This document shows positions 1 through 9,508 of a stretch of DNA of 35,757 bases, piece after piece; position 1 is the first letter of the stretch; each line of letters begins with the position of its first letter. The translations under genes and the position numbers were made by a program. The stretch spans positions 2,553-38,309 of the forward strand of contig NZ_LJGW01000156.1 of the NCBI RefSeq assembly GCF_001751255.1. Direction: 5' to 3'. The DNA is from Streptomyces nanshensis (GTDB taxonomy: Bacteria; Actinomycetota; Actinomycetes; Streptomycetales; Streptomycetaceae). The notes under the pieces are model-generated. The model was given only the letters and a program-made list of their open reading frames with translations. It made no database searches and was not told the DNA's origin.

Positions 1-216
1 GCGCCGGTACGCGCGAACGGGCTTGGGGGAAGGGGCGGTCGCGGGCGCGGAGAGCACCTCGGGTGCGTCGGGGAGCACGGCTGTCTCTGCTGTCTCTGCT
101 GCCTCGGCTACGGCGGGTGCCGCGGGTGCCGCGGGCGTGGAAGGCGGTGCCTCGGGCGGCGGTGGCGTCCGGGTCGTGGTCCGCGTCCGCTTCCGGGGGC
201 TCGAACGGCGCGTCAT
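1..216 (-). CDS. N-terminal part of an unidentified gene downstream of crtB, cut by the window edge
   Basis: An open frame of 72 codons runs off the left edge. Its ATG (216-214) overlaps the TGA of crtB (215-213) as ATGA, which implies translational coupling and membership of the crt operon. The visible residues are a basic start ([16 protein letters not shown]) followed by a Pro/Ala/Glu-rich linker ending in PKPVRAYRR, so the catalytic domain, if any, lies outside the window. In known Streptomyces crt clusters the gene after crtB is a further carotenoid-modifying gene (crtV-like or a Rieske-type protein). A polyprenyl synthase is also possible, since no crtE is visible. The identity cannot be decided from this piece; that it is coding is supported mainly by the overlap. 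Confidence 0.6.
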   Translation of the reverse strand, partial: MTRRSSPRKRTRTTTRTPPPPEAPPSTPAAPAAPAVAEAAETAETAVLPDAPEVLSAPATAPSPKPVRAYRR

Positions 217-1205
217 GGCGTCACCGTCCCGGGGAGCGCGCCGCCGCCCGCCCGGCGGTCGGCGAACGGCGATCCCGCCCGTACCCGCAGCGCCGCCGTC
301 CTGGCGAGCGCGGGCACCAGCGCCCGTGCCTTGCGCCGCCGCGGAACGACCGCACGCCGGTGCATGACCGCGTAGCCGGCGGCCTCGATCTCGTCGAGGA
401 TGGCCCGGTAGAGGACGAGGGCCGTCCCCACGCACGGCCGTGAGGCCGGGTGCAGCATCGGCACGCCGCGCGCCGCGTGCCGGTAGATCCCCCGGGTCAT
501 GGCGCCGAGGTCGCGCAGCGCGGCCCGTACGCGTACGTCGGTTCGGCGGTGCACCCGGCACCAGCGCAGCAGTTCGCGGTCCACGCCGTGCGCCGACAGC
601 AGGTCCTGCGGGACGTAGACGCGGTCGCGGTCCAGATCCTCGCCGACGTCGCGGAGGAAGTTGGTGAGCTGGAAGGCCACACCGAGCGAGGCGGCGTGCG
701 GCTCCGCCGTGCCGGGCGGCGCGACGGAGCCCAGCACCGGCAGCACCTGGAGCCCGATCACGGCGGCGGAGCCGTGCATGTAGCGGCGCAGATCCTCGTA
801 CGTCGCGTACTCGGTGACGGTCAGGTCCATGCGCATCGAGCGCATGAAGTCGGTGAAGAGGCGCGGGTCGATGCCGTAACGGAAGACGGTGTCGCAGAGG
901 GCCGCGTTGACCGGGTGCGCGCTGCGCCCGTAACGCAACGCGGCGGACAGATCGTCGTCGAGCTTCGTCAGCCGGACGGCGCGCTCCTCGGCGGTCAGCC
1001 CCGGGTCCGGGTCGTCCACGATGTCGTCCGCCCACCGCGCGAAGCCGTAGAGCGCGTGGACGGCCGGGCGGCGGTGGGGCGGCAGCAGGCGGGTGGCGAG
1101 GAAGTACGTCTTGCCGTCACGGGAGTTGAGGTCCCGGCAGCGGGCGTAGGCGGCGCGCAGCGCGGGGTCGGTGACGCCTGCGGCGTTCAGCTCACGGGTG
1201 ATCAT
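213..1205 (-). CDS. crtB: Phytoene synthase CrtB
   Basis: 330 aa, normal length for the squalene/phytoene synthase family. The enzyme condenses two geranylgeranyl diphosphates head to head into phytoene, the first committed carotenoid step. Both Mg-diphosphate motifs are visible: DDIVD at residues 60-64 and DVGED at 186-190, the latter inside the typical context [18 protein letters not shown]. The ATG at 1205 follows the crtI stop by 5 bp and has a good ribosome binding site (GGAAAGGTGAAGG) inside the end of crtI, so the two genes are co-transcribed. The last ~30 residues are Arg/Ala-rich and add nothing recognisable. A squalene synthase role is less likely because CrtI is the immediate neighbour. 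Confidence 0.93.
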   Translation of the reverse strand: MITRELNAAGVTDPALRAAYARCRDLNSRDGKTYFLATRLLPPHRRPAVHALYGFARWADDIVDDPDPGLTAEERAVRLTKLDDDLSAALRYGRSAHPVNAALCDTVFRYGIDPRLFTDFMRSMRMDLTVTEYATYEDLRRYMHGSAAVIGLQVLPVLGSVAPPGTAEPHAASLGVAFQLTNFLRDVGEDLDRDRVYVPQDLLSAHGVDRELLRWCRVHRRTDVRVRAALRDLGAMTRGIYRHAARGVPMLHPASRPCVGTALVLYRAILDEIEAAGYAVMHRRAVVPRRRKARALVPALARTAALRVRAGSPFADRRAGGGALPGTVTP

Positions 1206-1210
1206 CGCCT

Positions 1211-2887
1211 TCACCTTTCCGGGGTTCTCGCCGGAGTCCCCGGCGAGGTGGCCGCGGCGGGTTCCCGGGCCGGGTCCGTGGTCCGGCCGCCGCCGGAGCG
1301 GACCGTCGCGCGGGGGAGCCCGGCGCCGGGGCGGCGGGTCCGCGGGGCGGTGCGGTGGAGACCGGTGACGCGGGCGGCGGCGAGCTTCCCGGAGACGAGC
1401 ACGGTCGGCACACCCACGCCGGGTGTGGTCCCGCATCCCGCGAGGACGACGTTCTCCCAGCCCGGGGGGAGGTTCCCGGTCCGGAACGGGCCGGTCTGCG
1501 CGAAGGTGTGCGCCGCGGAGAAGGGCGTGCCCGCGGGGTGCCCCCGGGCGGCCCAGTCCGCGGGCGTCACCATCCGCTCCAGCTCCACGTCCGCATCCAC
1601 GTCCGTGTCCGTCCCCGCCGCGTCGCCGAAGCCGCCGAGACCGCGCTCGCGCAGCGTGGCGAGGAGGCTGTCGCGGTAATGGGGCGCGATGGCACGCCAG
1701 TTGTGCGGTCCGGTCGCCAGGTTGGGGCAGGGGGCGAGCACATAGCGCAGCGTGCGACCGGGCGGCGCGAGCGTGGGGTCGGTGACGGTGGGCGTGGTGA
1801 TCAGCAGCGAGGGATCGCTCATCAGCTCGCCGGTACGCGTCAGTTGACGGAACGTACGGTGCCAGGCGGCGCCGAAGGACAGCGTGTGGTGGGCCGGCCC
1901 CGGCCCCTCGCGGTGGCCGCCGTCGCGTCCGCCGGTGCGCCCACCGGTGTGCAGGACGAACGCGGACGGCGCGAAGCGCAGCGGCAGCGGTCTGCGCGGT
2001 GCTCCGCCGAGCAGCCGGTGGGCCAACGGAAGATCGCAGGTCAGGACGAGCGCGTCGCAGGGGATCCGCGCACCGTCGGCCGTGTGCACGGCACTCGCGC
2101 GCCCGGACGGCGAACGCTCGACGCGGGTGACGGTCGTGCGGTGGCGGAAGACGACACCGGCCTGCCGGGCCGCAGCGGCCATACCGCGGGGCACCGCGTA
2201 CATGCCGCCGCGCGGGAAGTACACCCCGGCCACCGTGTCCATGTACGCGATCACGGCGTACGCGGCCAGCGCACGGGCCGGCGGCACCCCCGCGTACAGC
2301 GCCTGGAAGGAGAAGATCCGGCGCAGCCGCTCGTCCCGTACGAATCGCGCGACTCGTCCGTGCCAGGTGCCGAAGCCGCCGAGCGCGGCCAGCCGGGCGA
2401 GGTCGGGCGTGAGCAGGCCGAGCGGGGAGTCGAAGTTCGCGTCGATGAAGGAGCGCATCTGCACCCGGTGCAGCTCGCCGAGCCACCGTCGCAGCCTCCG
2501 GTAGCCCGCGGCCTCAGTGGCGCCCGCCGCCCGGCGGACCTCCGCCTCCATGGCGTCGGCGCCGGTGTGTACGTCGATGTGCGTGCCGTCGGCGAACCGC
2601 GCGCGGTACGCGGGGTGCAGGGGCAGCAGTTCGATATGGCGGGACATCGTCCCGCCCGCCGCCGCGATCGCCTCCTCGATGAGATGCGGCATGGTCAGCA
2701 CCGTGGGGCCGGTGTCGAGCAGATAGCCGCGCTCCTCGATCCGCCCGGCACGTCCGCCCGGCCCGTCGGCCGACTCGACGACGGTGACGTTGCGTCCCGC
2801 CCCCGCCAGATACAGGGCCGCCGCCAGCCCGGACAGACCGGCACCGACCACGACCACCTCGTCCGTCCTGCCGGGCAGCGTCCTCAT
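1211..2887 (-). CDS. crtI: Phytoene desaturase CrtI
   Basis: 558 aa FAD-dependent desaturase that introduces double bonds into phytoene, leading to neurosporene or lycopene. The N-terminal Rossmann motif [10 protein letters not shown] (residues 11-20) continues into TVVE, the usual dinucleotide-binding beta-alpha-beta unit. The C-terminal CrtI signature [18 protein letters not shown] lies around residues 480-500. After this the protein has ~55 extra residues rich in Pro, Arg and Gly that are outside the family fold. The start at ATG 2887 has a GTGGAG just upstream, rather close to the ATG. The 141 bp between it and the upstream MerR gene contain no obvious gene or terminator, so a separate promoter or read-through are both possible. 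Confidence 0.93.
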   Translation of the reverse strand: MRTLPGRTDEVVVVGAGLSGLAAALYLAGAGRNVTVVESADGPGGRAGRIEERGYLLDTGPTVLTMPHLIEEAIAAAGGTMSRHIELLPLHPAYRARFADGTHIDVHTGADAMEAEVRRAAGATEAAGYRRLRRWLGELHRVQMRSFIDANFDSPLGLLTPDLARLAALGGFGTWHGRVARFVRDERLRRIFSFQALYAGVPPARALAAYAVIAYMDTVAGVYFPRGGMYAVPRGMAAAARQAGVVFRHRTTVTRVERSPSGRASAVHTADGARIPCDALVLTCDLPLAHRLLGGAPRRPLPLRFAPSAFVLHTGGRTGGRDGGHREGPGPAHHTLSFGAAWHRTFRQLTRTGELMSDPSLLITTPTVTDPTLAPPGRTLRYVLAPCPNLATGPHNWRAIAPHYRDSLLATLRERGLGGFGDAAGTDTDVDADVELERMVTPADWAARGHPAGTPFSAAHTFAQTGPFRTGNLPPGWENVVLAGCGTTPGVGVPTVLVSGKLAAARVTGLHRTAPRTRRPGAGLPRATVRSGGGRTTDPAREPAAATSPGTPARTPER

Positions 2888-3028
2888 CGCTCCACGGTGT
2901 CCCCGACAAGCGCGCCCCGGGGCAGGGGCGCGCCGGTGGGCGGACGAAAGGGCCCGTCGGCGCGCGACGGAGCGGCGCGTGACGGGGCTCCCGGGGCCGG
3001 CGGGGACTCTTGCGCGGGGCGAGCGCGG

Positions 3029-4375
3029 CTAGCGCGGGTCGGGCGGTGCAGGGGCCGCCGGGGCGGGGTGGCGGTTCGTCCGGCGGTCCTTCGTCAGGCG
3101 GTCCATGGTGCGGGCCTGTACTTCGCGCTCGGCGGCCGCCGCGATGAAGGCCGCGGCCTGGTCGGCGCCGGCCAACTCCCGTACGGCGGCGAGCGTCCGC
3201 GCGGGGAGCGGTACGGATTCGGTGTCCTGTGGCGCGGACGTCCCGGACGAGCCGGACGTCCCGGACGTGCCCGATCCCACGGAGGCGTCGTGCGCACCGG
3301 TCTCCGGAGCCGGGGCGGGCCGCCGTGCCGCCGGTATGCCGGTGGGCAGCGGGGTGGCGGGGTGCCGTTCCCCGTTCCGCCCGATGCCGCCCGGTGCCGG
3401 GGTCTCGGGTGTCCCTCCGACGGGCGCCGGGCGCGCGCCCCGGGCTCCCTCCGTCTCCTGGCGCTCTGTCTCCTGGCGCTCCGTCGTCGGGCTCTCTGTC
3501 GTCGGGTACTCCTGGCCCCGGCTCTCCGCCCCACCGCGCAGATGCTCCCGCAGGCGCCGGGAGGCGAACGTGCGCATGGCGCGGGCCAGTTCGGCGTCGA
3601 CCGTCTGCTGGGCGAGCGGGCGCAGCCGCCGTACGAGGCCCGCGGCCTCCGTCGCCTGCTCGTCCGTGGGACGGGCGTCCAGACGGGGACCGAAGACGTG
3701 CTGCCCCGTGAACTCCATGAGGCGTACGGCTATGTGCTCCACCTGGGCGCGCAGTTCACGGAGGTGCTCGGTGAGCGCCAGCAACGGCACGCCCGCGCGG
3801 TGCAGTTCGGCCGCGACGGACAGCTCCTGCGGGCTCGGCACGAGATACTCCCCGGGCCTCTCCAGCAGCGGCACCAGCACGCCCAGCTCGGCCGCCTCCG
3901 CCACGGCGTCCGTGCTGTGCTCGGCGCTGCCGCCGAAGAGCTCGTCCAGCTCGGCACGGGTGAGGCGTTCCGGCTCCTCGTCCGTCCACGGTCCCTCGAC
4001 CTCGGAGACCAGGCCCAGCACACCGCTCAGTCCTCGCCCCTCGTCCCACGCCTCCAGCAGCTCCTTGATGGAGGCCAGGGTGTATCCGCGCTCCAGCAGT
4101 GCGGATATCTGCCGCAGCCGCGTCAGATGAGCGTCGTCGTAGACGTTCGCCCGCCCCCGCCGGCCGGGGCGGGGCAGCAGTCCCCTGTCCTGGTAGGCGC
4201 GGATCGTGCGGACGGTGGTGCCGCTGTGCCGTGCCAGATCCTCGATGCGGTGCTCGCCGCCGACGGTGCCGACGGCACCGGAACCCGTCCCGCCGCCGTC
4301 GACTCCCGTACGACCGCCGTCCGTTGCCGTCACGGTGCCGCCGACTCCCGCGCCGCGGCCGTCCGTTCCCGTCAC
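3029..4375 (-). CDS. MerR-family transcriptional regulator
   Basis: 448 aa from a GTG at 4375 that overlaps the stop of the upstream hydrolase-SDR gene as GTGA, so the two are translationally coupled. After a Gly/Thr-rich leader, residues ~42-110 form a MerR winged helix (HRIEDLARHSGTTVRTIRAY, then DRGLLPRPGRRGRANVYDDAH). A helical effector/dimer region follows to ~residue 270. The last ~170 residues are low-complexity (Glu/Thr repeats, Pro and Gly stretches) with a short helical patch (LPARTLAAVRELAGADQAAA). I see no cobalamin-binding motif, so it is not a LitR-type light regulator even though it sits beside crt genes. Regulation of its own operon or of crtIB is inference from position. Confidence 0.87.
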   Translation of the reverse strand: MTGTDGRGAGVGGTVTATDGGRTGVDGGGTGSGAVGTVGGEHRIEDLARHSGTTVRTIRAYQDRGLLPRPGRRGRANVYDDAHLTRLRQISALLERGYTLASIKELLEAWDEGRGLSGVLGLVSEVEGPWTDEEPERLTRAELDELFGGSAEHSTDAVAEAAELGVLVPLLERPGEYLVPSPQELSVAAELHRAGVPLLALTEHLRELRAQVEHIAVRLMEFTGQHVFGPRLDARPTDEQATEAAGLVRRLRPLAQQTVDAELARAMRTFASRRLREHLRGGAESRGQEYPTTESPTTERQETERQETEGARGARPAPVGGTPETPAPGGIGRNGERHPATPLPTGIPAARRPAPAPETGAHDASVGSGTSGTSGSSGTSAPQDTESVPLPARTLAAVRELAGADQAAAFIAAAAEREVQARTMDRLTKDRRTNRHPAPAAPAPPDPR

Positions 4376-6309
4376 AGCGGTGGCTCGATCCGTGCGAGCG
4401 CGCGCAGCACGCGCGGGGCGATCCTGGTGAGCGCCCGTACGCCGTGCGCCTCCGGAGTCACGGGCGCCACCGCCCGGTTGCGCACGACGGCCAGCATGAT
4501 CGCCCTCGCGGCCTTCTCCGGCGGGTAGTTGCGCAGCTTGTACAGCCGTGCCACCCGTGCCCGGCGGCGGTCCTGCGCGGCGTCGTCCAGGCCGACGAAG
4601 CGTGCCGTCCGCGTGATGTCGGTGTCGACCGGGCCCGGGCAGACGGCTGTCACGCCGATCCCCCGCCCCGCCAGCTCCGCGCGCAGACACTCGCTCAGCA
4701 TCAGCACGGCCGCCTTCGAGGTGCCGTACGCGGGCAGCAGCCGGGTCGGCTGATAGGCCGCGTCCGACGCGACGTTGACGATGTGACCGCCCTGGCCCCG
4801 CTCCGCCATCTGTCTGCCGAAGAGGCGGCAGCCGTGGATGACGCCCCACAGATTGACGTCGAGGGTCCGCTTCCAGTCCTCGACGGTGGTCTCCAGGAAC
4901 GGGCCGGAGACGCCTATGCCCGCGTTGTTCACAAGGACATCCACGGCGCCGTGGCGTGCGGCGATGCGGTCGGCCAGCTCCTCCATCTGCCGCTGGTCGC
5001 CCACGTCGGCCGTCTCGGCCCAGACCTGGGGCGCGCCCGCCTGCTGCGCCGCCTGTGCGGTGCGCTCCGCCGCGTCGCCCTTCACGTCGACGGCGACGAT
5101 CCGCGCTCCGGCCGCGGCGAAGCCGAGGGCGGTGGCCCGGCCGATGCCGCTGCCCGCGCCCGTGACGAGGACGAGACGGCCGCCGAACTGCTCGGCGAAG
5201 CGCCCGCCGCGCCGTCCGCCCCGCGTGGCCGGACGGGGCTGCTCCGCCTCGCCGCCCGTACGGCCGGACTCCTGTGCCTCGACGAAGTCGCGGATCCACA
5301 CGGCCAGTTGGTCGGGACGGGTGCGCGGAATCCAGTGCCGGGCGTCCAGCGTGTGCCGGGTGAGGTCCGGCGCCCACGTCTCCACGTCGTCGTAGAGTCG
5401 TTCGCCCAGGAAGACGTCGCGGGTGGGCGTGATCAGTTGTACGGGCACGTGCGTATGGCAGTCCTCGCGGGGCCGGCGCAGCCTGTAGCGCACGTTGTCG
5501 CGGTAGAGCCAGGCGCCGTGCGCGGCGTCCCGGGGCAGCGAGGACGTGGGATAGCCGTCCGCCGGAAGCTTCTCGGCGCGGCGCAGGAACCGCGGCCAGT
5601 ACCGCGCGAGCGGGCCGCGCCAGGCCAGTTCCGGCAGCACCGGGGTGTGGAGCATGTAGACGTACCAGGAGCGGACGCCCTGTCCGAGGGCCTGGGCGAG
5701 CCGCCGTGGCGTGGGCCGGGAGACCCGCTTCTTGATCCAGTGCCCGAAGTGGTCGAGGGACGGTCCGGACATCGAGGTGAACGAGGCGACGCGGCCCCGC
5801 GTCTCCGCCGCGGTGGCGAACTCCCAGCCCTGCACGGATCCCCAGTCGTGGCCCACGAGATGGACGGGCCGCCCGGGGGAGACCGCGTCGGCCACGGCGA
5901 GGAAGTCCTGGGTGAGCTTCTCCAACGTGAAGCCGCCGCGCAGCGGTTGGGGCGCCGAGGAGCGGCCGCAGCCCCGTACGTCGTAGAGCACCACGTGGAA
6001 GCGGTCGCTCAGTCGCCGGGCGACCTTCGACCAGACCTCCTTGCTGTCCGGATAGCCGTGCACCAGCACCACCGTGGGCGCCTCGGCGTCGCCCAGCTCC
6101 GCGACGCACAGCTCGACGCCCTCCGCCGTGCGCACCCGCCGCTCCCGTGCGCCCGCGAGGTCCTGCTCCGGCCCCGTACGGGCGGCCGCGTCCCCCTCGG
6201 CCGCGACCGTCTCCGTGCCCGCGTCCGTCTTCCCCGTGACGGTCTTCCCCGCGGCCTTTCCCGGGACGGCTTCCCCGTCCGTGCTCCCGCCGCCGTACCG
6301 CTCGCTCAC
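4372..6309 (-). CDS. Alpha/beta hydrolase - short-chain dehydrogenase fusion (EphD-like)
   Basis: 645 aa with two complete enzyme domains. Residues ~55-345 are an epoxide-hydrolase-type alpha/beta hydrolase: VHGYPDS around 83-89, nucleophile Asp155 in GHDWG, and a catalytic His325 in DARHW. Residues ~375-645 are an SDR: TGAGSGIG at 383-390, NNAG at 461-464, catalytic Ser515 and Tyr528-x3-Lys532 (YGTSK). The same fusion is known in mycobacterial EphD. The substrate is unknown; a hydrophobic epoxide or lipid is plausible. I chose GTG 6309 (GTGAGCGAGCGG) because GGTGGGGG precedes it; an upstream in-frame start at 6441 would add 44 non-conserved residues. Its stop overlaps the MerR start. Whether it acts on carotenoids is unknown. 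Confidence 0.87.
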   Translation of the reverse strand: MSERYGGGSTDGEAVPGKAAGKTVTGKTDAGTETVAAEGDAAARTGPEQDLAGARERRVRTAEGVELCVAELGDAEAPTVVLVHGYPDSKEVWSKVARRLSDRFHVVLYDVRGCGRSSAPQPLRGGFTLEKLTQDFLAVADAVSPGRPVHLVGHDWGSVQGWEFATAAETRGRVASFTSMSGPSLDHFGHWIKKRVSRPTPRRLAQALGQGVRSWYVYMLHTPVLPELAWRGPLARYWPRFLRRAEKLPADGYPTSSLPRDAAHGAWLYRDNVRYRLRRPREDCHTHVPVQLITPTRDVFLGERLYDDVETWAPDLTRHTLDARHWIPRTRPDQLAVWIRDFVEAQESGRTGGEAEQPRPATRGGRRGGRFAEQFGGRLVLVTGAGSGIGRATALGFAAAGARIVAVDVKGDAAERTAQAAQQAGAPQVWAETADVGDQRQMEELADRIAARHGAVDVLVNNAGIGVSGPFLETTVEDWKRTLDVNLWGVIHGCRLFGRQMAERGQGGHIVNVASDAAYQPTRLLPAYGTSKAAVLMLSECLRAELAGRGIGVTAVCPGPVDTDITRTARFVGLDDAAQDRRRARVARLYKLRNYPPEKAARAIMLAVVRNRAVAPVTPEAHGVRALTRIAPRVLRALARIEPPL

Positions 6310-6592
6310 AGCACCCCCACCGATCGAGGCCCGCGCGCCCAACGCGCCCGCCGTATCCGCGTATTCGACACCGATCAATGTGACAACGGCCGATGGCGAC
6401 GTCAACAGCTCCGCCGCCCCTGTGGATACCGGAGGTAACAAGAGTCGCGCGCTCCCGCGTCCGCCGGAGAGGCAGGGTCGGGGCTCCCCTTGTCCGACGA
6501 CTCCCTTAAGGGGACGTCACCCTTCGGTACCAGTCCGATCCAGCCCCCAGGACGGACGTGACACACGACAGTGAGGCCCTAGCGTCAGGGGG
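6310..6592. promoter_or_regulatory. Divergent promoter region between the SDR-MerR unit and the ABC operon
   Basis: 283 bp, clearly richer in A/T around 6365-6445 than the flanking genes. It contains a perfect 10-bp palindrome CCCTTAAGGG at 6503-6512, a possible operator. It must carry promoters for both directions; only the rightward one is recognisable (see 6558-6585). Confidence 0.55.
6558..6585 (+). promoter_or_regulatory. Candidate promoter of the ABC operon, probably giving a leaderless mRNA
   Basis: GTGACA (6558-6563, one mismatch to TTGACA), 16-bp spacer, TAGCGT (6580-6585, TANNNT type). The GTG at 6593 lies 7 nt after the -10, where transcription would be expected to begin, so the mRNA could start at the start codon. 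Sequence pattern only. Confidence 0.5.
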
Positions 6593-7657
6593 GTGACTGT
6601 GATTGCTATCGAAAGCCTGACCAAGCGGTACCCACGGGTGACCGCGCTGGACCGGCTGACCGTGGGCATCACACCGGGTGTTACCGGCCTGGTGGGCGCC
6701 AACGGGGCCGGTAAATCGACCCTTATCAAGATCCTTCTCGGGCTCGCTCCCGCGACCGAGGGCGGCGCCACCGTCCTCGGTCTGGACGTTGCACGCGAGG
6801 GCTCCGCGATCCGCGAGCGCGTCGGCTACATGCCCGAGCACGACTGTCTGCCGCCCGACGTCTCGGCCACCGAGTTCGTCGTCCACATGGCGCGCATGTC
6901 CGGGCTGCCCTTCACCTCCGCACGCGAGCGCACCGCCGACACCCTGCGGCACGTCGGCCTCTACGAGGAGCGCTACCGCCCCATGGGCGGCTACTCGACG
7001 GGCATGAAGCAGCGCGTCAAGCTCGCGCAGGCCCTCGTGCACGACCCGAAGCTGGTGCTGCTCGACGAGCCGACCAACGGGCTCGACCCCGTCGGCCGCG
7101 ACGAGATGCTCGCGCTGATCCGGCGCGTCCACACCGACTTCGGCATCTCCGTGCTCGTCACCTCGCATCTGCTGGGCGAGCTGGAGCGCACCTGCGACCA
7201 CGTCGTCGTCATCGACGGCGGCAAGCTGCTGCGCGCCTCCAGCACCGCCGACTTCACCAAGAGCACGCCGTCCCTCGCGGTGGAGGTCACCGACACCGAC
7301 GCCCACCCGGACGGTACGGAGGCGCTGCGCTCCGCGCTCGCCGCCGCGGGGCTCTCCGTACAGGCGCCCGGCACCGCCGGAGCTCCCGGCGCCGGGCATC
7401 TGCTGATGGTCGACGCGACCGACGAGTCGGCGTACGACACCGTGCGCGACACCGTCATCGAACTCGGCCTCGGCCTGGTGCGGATGGAACAGCACCGGCA
7501 CCGCATCGCGGAGGTCTTCCAAGCCGGCGACGAGAGCGGCGCCTCGGGCACCGACCCGGCACTCGCGCCCGCTGCCGGAGCCGGCGCCGCAGCGGCCCCG
7601 GCCTCCGCCGCCGACCTCGCACTCCAGCCGCAGAAGGGAGGCGGCGATGTCGCCTGA
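6593..7657 (+). CDS. ABC transporter ATP-binding protein (first of two)
   Basis: 354 aa ATPase of the drug/Na-export type (BcrA/NatA/CcmA-like). Walker A GANGAGKST at residues 35-43, ABC signature YSTGMKQ at 134-140, Walker B LVLLDEP at 154-160. After the nucleotide-binding domain come ~90 residues of a usual C-terminal regulatory part and then an Ala/Gly/Pro-rich tail. Two starts are possible: GTG 6593, which fits a leaderless transcript from the promoter just upstream, and GTG 6599, which has AGGGGG at 6 nt. Both give essentially the same protein. The gene overlaps the next permease gene by 11 bp, so ATPase and permease are made together. The substrate cannot be read from the sequence. Confidence 0.92.
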   Translation: MTVIAIESLTKRYPRVTALDRLTVGITPGVTGLVGANGAGKSTLIKILLGLAPATEGGATVLGLDVAREGSAIRERVGYMPEHDCLPPDVSATEFVVHMARMSGLPFTSARERTADTLRHVGLYEERYRPMGGYSTGMKQRVKLAQALVHDPKLVLLDEPTNGLDPVGRDEMLALIRRVHTDFGISVLVTSHLLGELERTCDHVVVIDGGKLLRASSTADFTKSTPSLAVEVTDTDAHPDGTEALRSALAAAGLSVQAPGTAGAPGAGHLLMVDATDESAYDTVRDTVIELGLGLVRMEQHRHRIAEVFQAGDESGASGTDPALAPAAGAGAAAAPASAADLALQPQKGGGDVA

Positions 7658-8582
7658 GCCGCACGCCACCACGCCCGTCGCCACCCCCGGCAAGCCGCCG
7701 GGGCAGCGCGGCGAGGACGTCATCCACAACATCGGCTACCGCAACTACGACGGCCCGCGCCTGGGCCGCGGCTACGCCCGCACGTCGCTCTTCGAGCAGT
7801 CGCTGCGCGGCGCGTACGGGCTCGGCCGCTCGGCCAAGTCCAAGGTGCTGCCGATGCTGCTCTTCGCGGTGATGTGCGTACCGGCAGCGATCGTCGTCGC
7901 CGTCACGGTCTTCACGAAGGCCAAGGAGATGCCGGTCCACTACAACGAGTACGTCATCCTGATGCAGCCCGTGATCGGGGTCTACATCGCGGCCATGGCT
8001 CCGCAGGCCGTCTCGCTCGACCTGCGCTTCCGCGTCGTCCCGCTGTACTTCTCGCGTCCCATCGAGCGCGGCGACTACGTCGGTGCGAAGTACGCGGCGC
8101 TCTCCGCGGCGATCTTCGTCTTCACGGCGACGTCCGTCCTGATCCTCTACGTCGGGGCGCTGCTGGCGAAGCTCGACTTCGGCGACGAGACGAAGGGCTT
8201 CGCGCTCGGGCTCGTGTGCTGCCTCGTCTTCTCCGTGCTGCACGGCGGCATCGCGCTGACCGTGGCCGCCGCGACACCCCGCCGAGGGTTCGGCGTCGCC
8301 GCGATCATCGCCGTGCTGACCATTCCGTACATGCTGGTCAGCGCGTTGCAGGGGATCGTCGCCTCCCAGGACAACACCTCCGCCATCGGCTGGCTGGGCC
8401 TGGCCTCGCCCGGGTCGCTCGTCGACGGTCTCCAGAGCAAACTCCTGGGCGGCGACAACGCCTTCCCGCGCGGCGAGGACCTGACCGCCGCGCAGACCTC
8501 CGCCTACGCCCTGCTGACCGTCGTGCTCATCGCCGGGACGTACGCCCTGCTGCTGCGCCGCTACCGAAAGGCCGGGCTGTGA
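7647..8582 (+). CDS. ABC transporter permease (first of two)
   Basis: 311 aa integral membrane protein with about six hydrophobic segments (for example around residues 67-90, 107-125, 152-172, 190-215, 218-240 and 285-303). A cytoplasmic N-terminus of ~60 residues carries the motif HNIGYRNYDGPRLGR seen in ABC-2-like permeases of this group. The ATG lies inside the end of the upstream ATPase gene, behind AGGGAGG. The stop overlaps the next start as GTGA. It would form the membrane channel for one of the two ATPases in the operon. Confidence 0.9.
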   Translation: MSPEPHATTPVATPGKPPGQRGEDVIHNIGYRNYDGPRLGRGYARTSLFEQSLRGAYGLGRSAKSKVLPMLLFAVMCVPAAIVVAVTVFTKAKEMPVHYNEYVILMQPVIGVYIAAMAPQAVSLDLRFRVVPLYFSRPIERGDYVGAKYAALSAAIFVFTATSVLILYVGALLAKLDFGDETKGFALGLVCCLVFSVLHGGIALTVAAATPRRGFGVAAIIAVLTIPYMLVSALQGIVASQDNTSAIGWLGLASPGSLVDGLQSKLLGGDNAFPRGEDLTAAQTSAYALLTVVLIAGTYALLLRRYRKAGL

Positions 8583-9496
8583 CAACGCTGCACATCGACC
8601 ACACCTCCCGCTGGTTCGGGAACGTCGTCGCCGTCAACGACATCACCATGGACATCGGGCCCGGCGTGACCGGCCTGCTCGGCCCGAACGGCGCGGGCAA
8701 GTCCACCCTCATCAACATGATGGCCGGCTTCCTGCCGCCGTCGACGGGAAGCGTCACGCTGGACTCGGCGCCGATCTGGCGCAACCAGGAGGCGTACCGG
8801 GAGATCGGCCTCGTCCCCGAACGCGAGGGGATGTACGACTTCCTCACCGGCTGGGACTTCGTCCTGGCCAACGCCGAGCTGCACAAGCTCTCCGACCCCG
8901 CCGCCGCCGCACGCCGGGCGCTGGCCACCGTCGAGATGGAACAGGCGCAGGACCGCAAGATCTCCACGTACAGCAAGGGCATGCGCCAGCGCGTGAAGAT
9001 GGCCTCCGCGCTGGTGCACGACCCGTCGGCGCTGCTGCTCGACGAGCCGTTCAACGGCATGGACCCGCGGCAGCGCATGCAACTGATGCGGCTGCTGCGG
9101 GAGATGGGAGACGCGGGCCGCACCGTGCTCTTCTCCTCGCACATCCTGGAGGAGGTCGAGCAGCTCGCCTCCCACATCGAGGTCGTCGTCGCCGGCCGGC
9201 ACGCGGCCAGCGGCGACTTCCGCAAGATCCGCCGCCTGATGACGGACCGCCCGCACCGCTACCTCGTACGCTCCAGCGACGACCGGCGTCTCGCGGCGGC
9301 CCTGATCGCCGACGCCTCGACGGCGGGCATCGAACTCGACTGGAACGAGAAGGCCCTGCAGATCCAGGCCATCGACTTCGGCCGGTTCACCGAGGTCCTT
9401 CCCCGGCTCGCCCGCGAGCACGGCATCCGGCTCTACACGGTCTCGCCCTCGGACGAGTCCCTGGAGAGCGTCTTCTCCTACCTCGTCGCGGCCTGA
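8579..9496 (+). CDS. ABC transporter ATP-binding protein (second of two)
   Basis: 305 aa, paralogous to the first ATPase of the operon. Walker A GPNGAGKST at residues 35-43, signature YSKGMRQ at 131-137, Walker B ALLLDEP at 151-157. The last ~90 residues are a separate domain. GTG 8579 overlaps the permease stop (GTGA), which fixes the start by coupling. Together with the flanking permeases the operon reads ATPase-permease-ATPase-permease, either two simple exporters or one heteromeric exporter. Confidence 0.92.
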   Translation: MTTLHIDHTSRWFGNVVAVNDITMDIGPGVTGLLGPNGAGKSTLINMMAGFLPPSTGSVTLDSAPIWRNQEAYREIGLVPEREGMYDFLTGWDFVLANAELHKLSDPAAAARRALATVEMEQAQDRKISTYSKGMRQRVKMASALVHDPSALLLDEPFNGMDPRQRMQLMRLLREMGDAGRTVLFSSHILEEVEQLASHIEVVVAGRHAASGDFRKIRRLMTDRPHRYLVRSSDDRRLAAALIADASTAGIELDWNEKALQIQAIDFGRFTEVLPRLAREHGIRLYTVSPSDESLESVFSYLVAA

Positions 9497-9508
9497 AGGG
9501 AGCCCTCG

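Noticed and set aside
1355..4528. Open frame of more than 1000 codons on the plus strand opposite crtI and the MerR gene
   Set aside because: It is the antisense of well-supported genes; in very G/C-rich DNA the complementary frame stays open by chance. It shows no recognisable domain.
6420..6428. TGTGGATAC, a one-mismatch DnaA box in the SDR/ABC divergent region
   Set aside because: A single imperfect site without neighbours is not distinguishable from chance.
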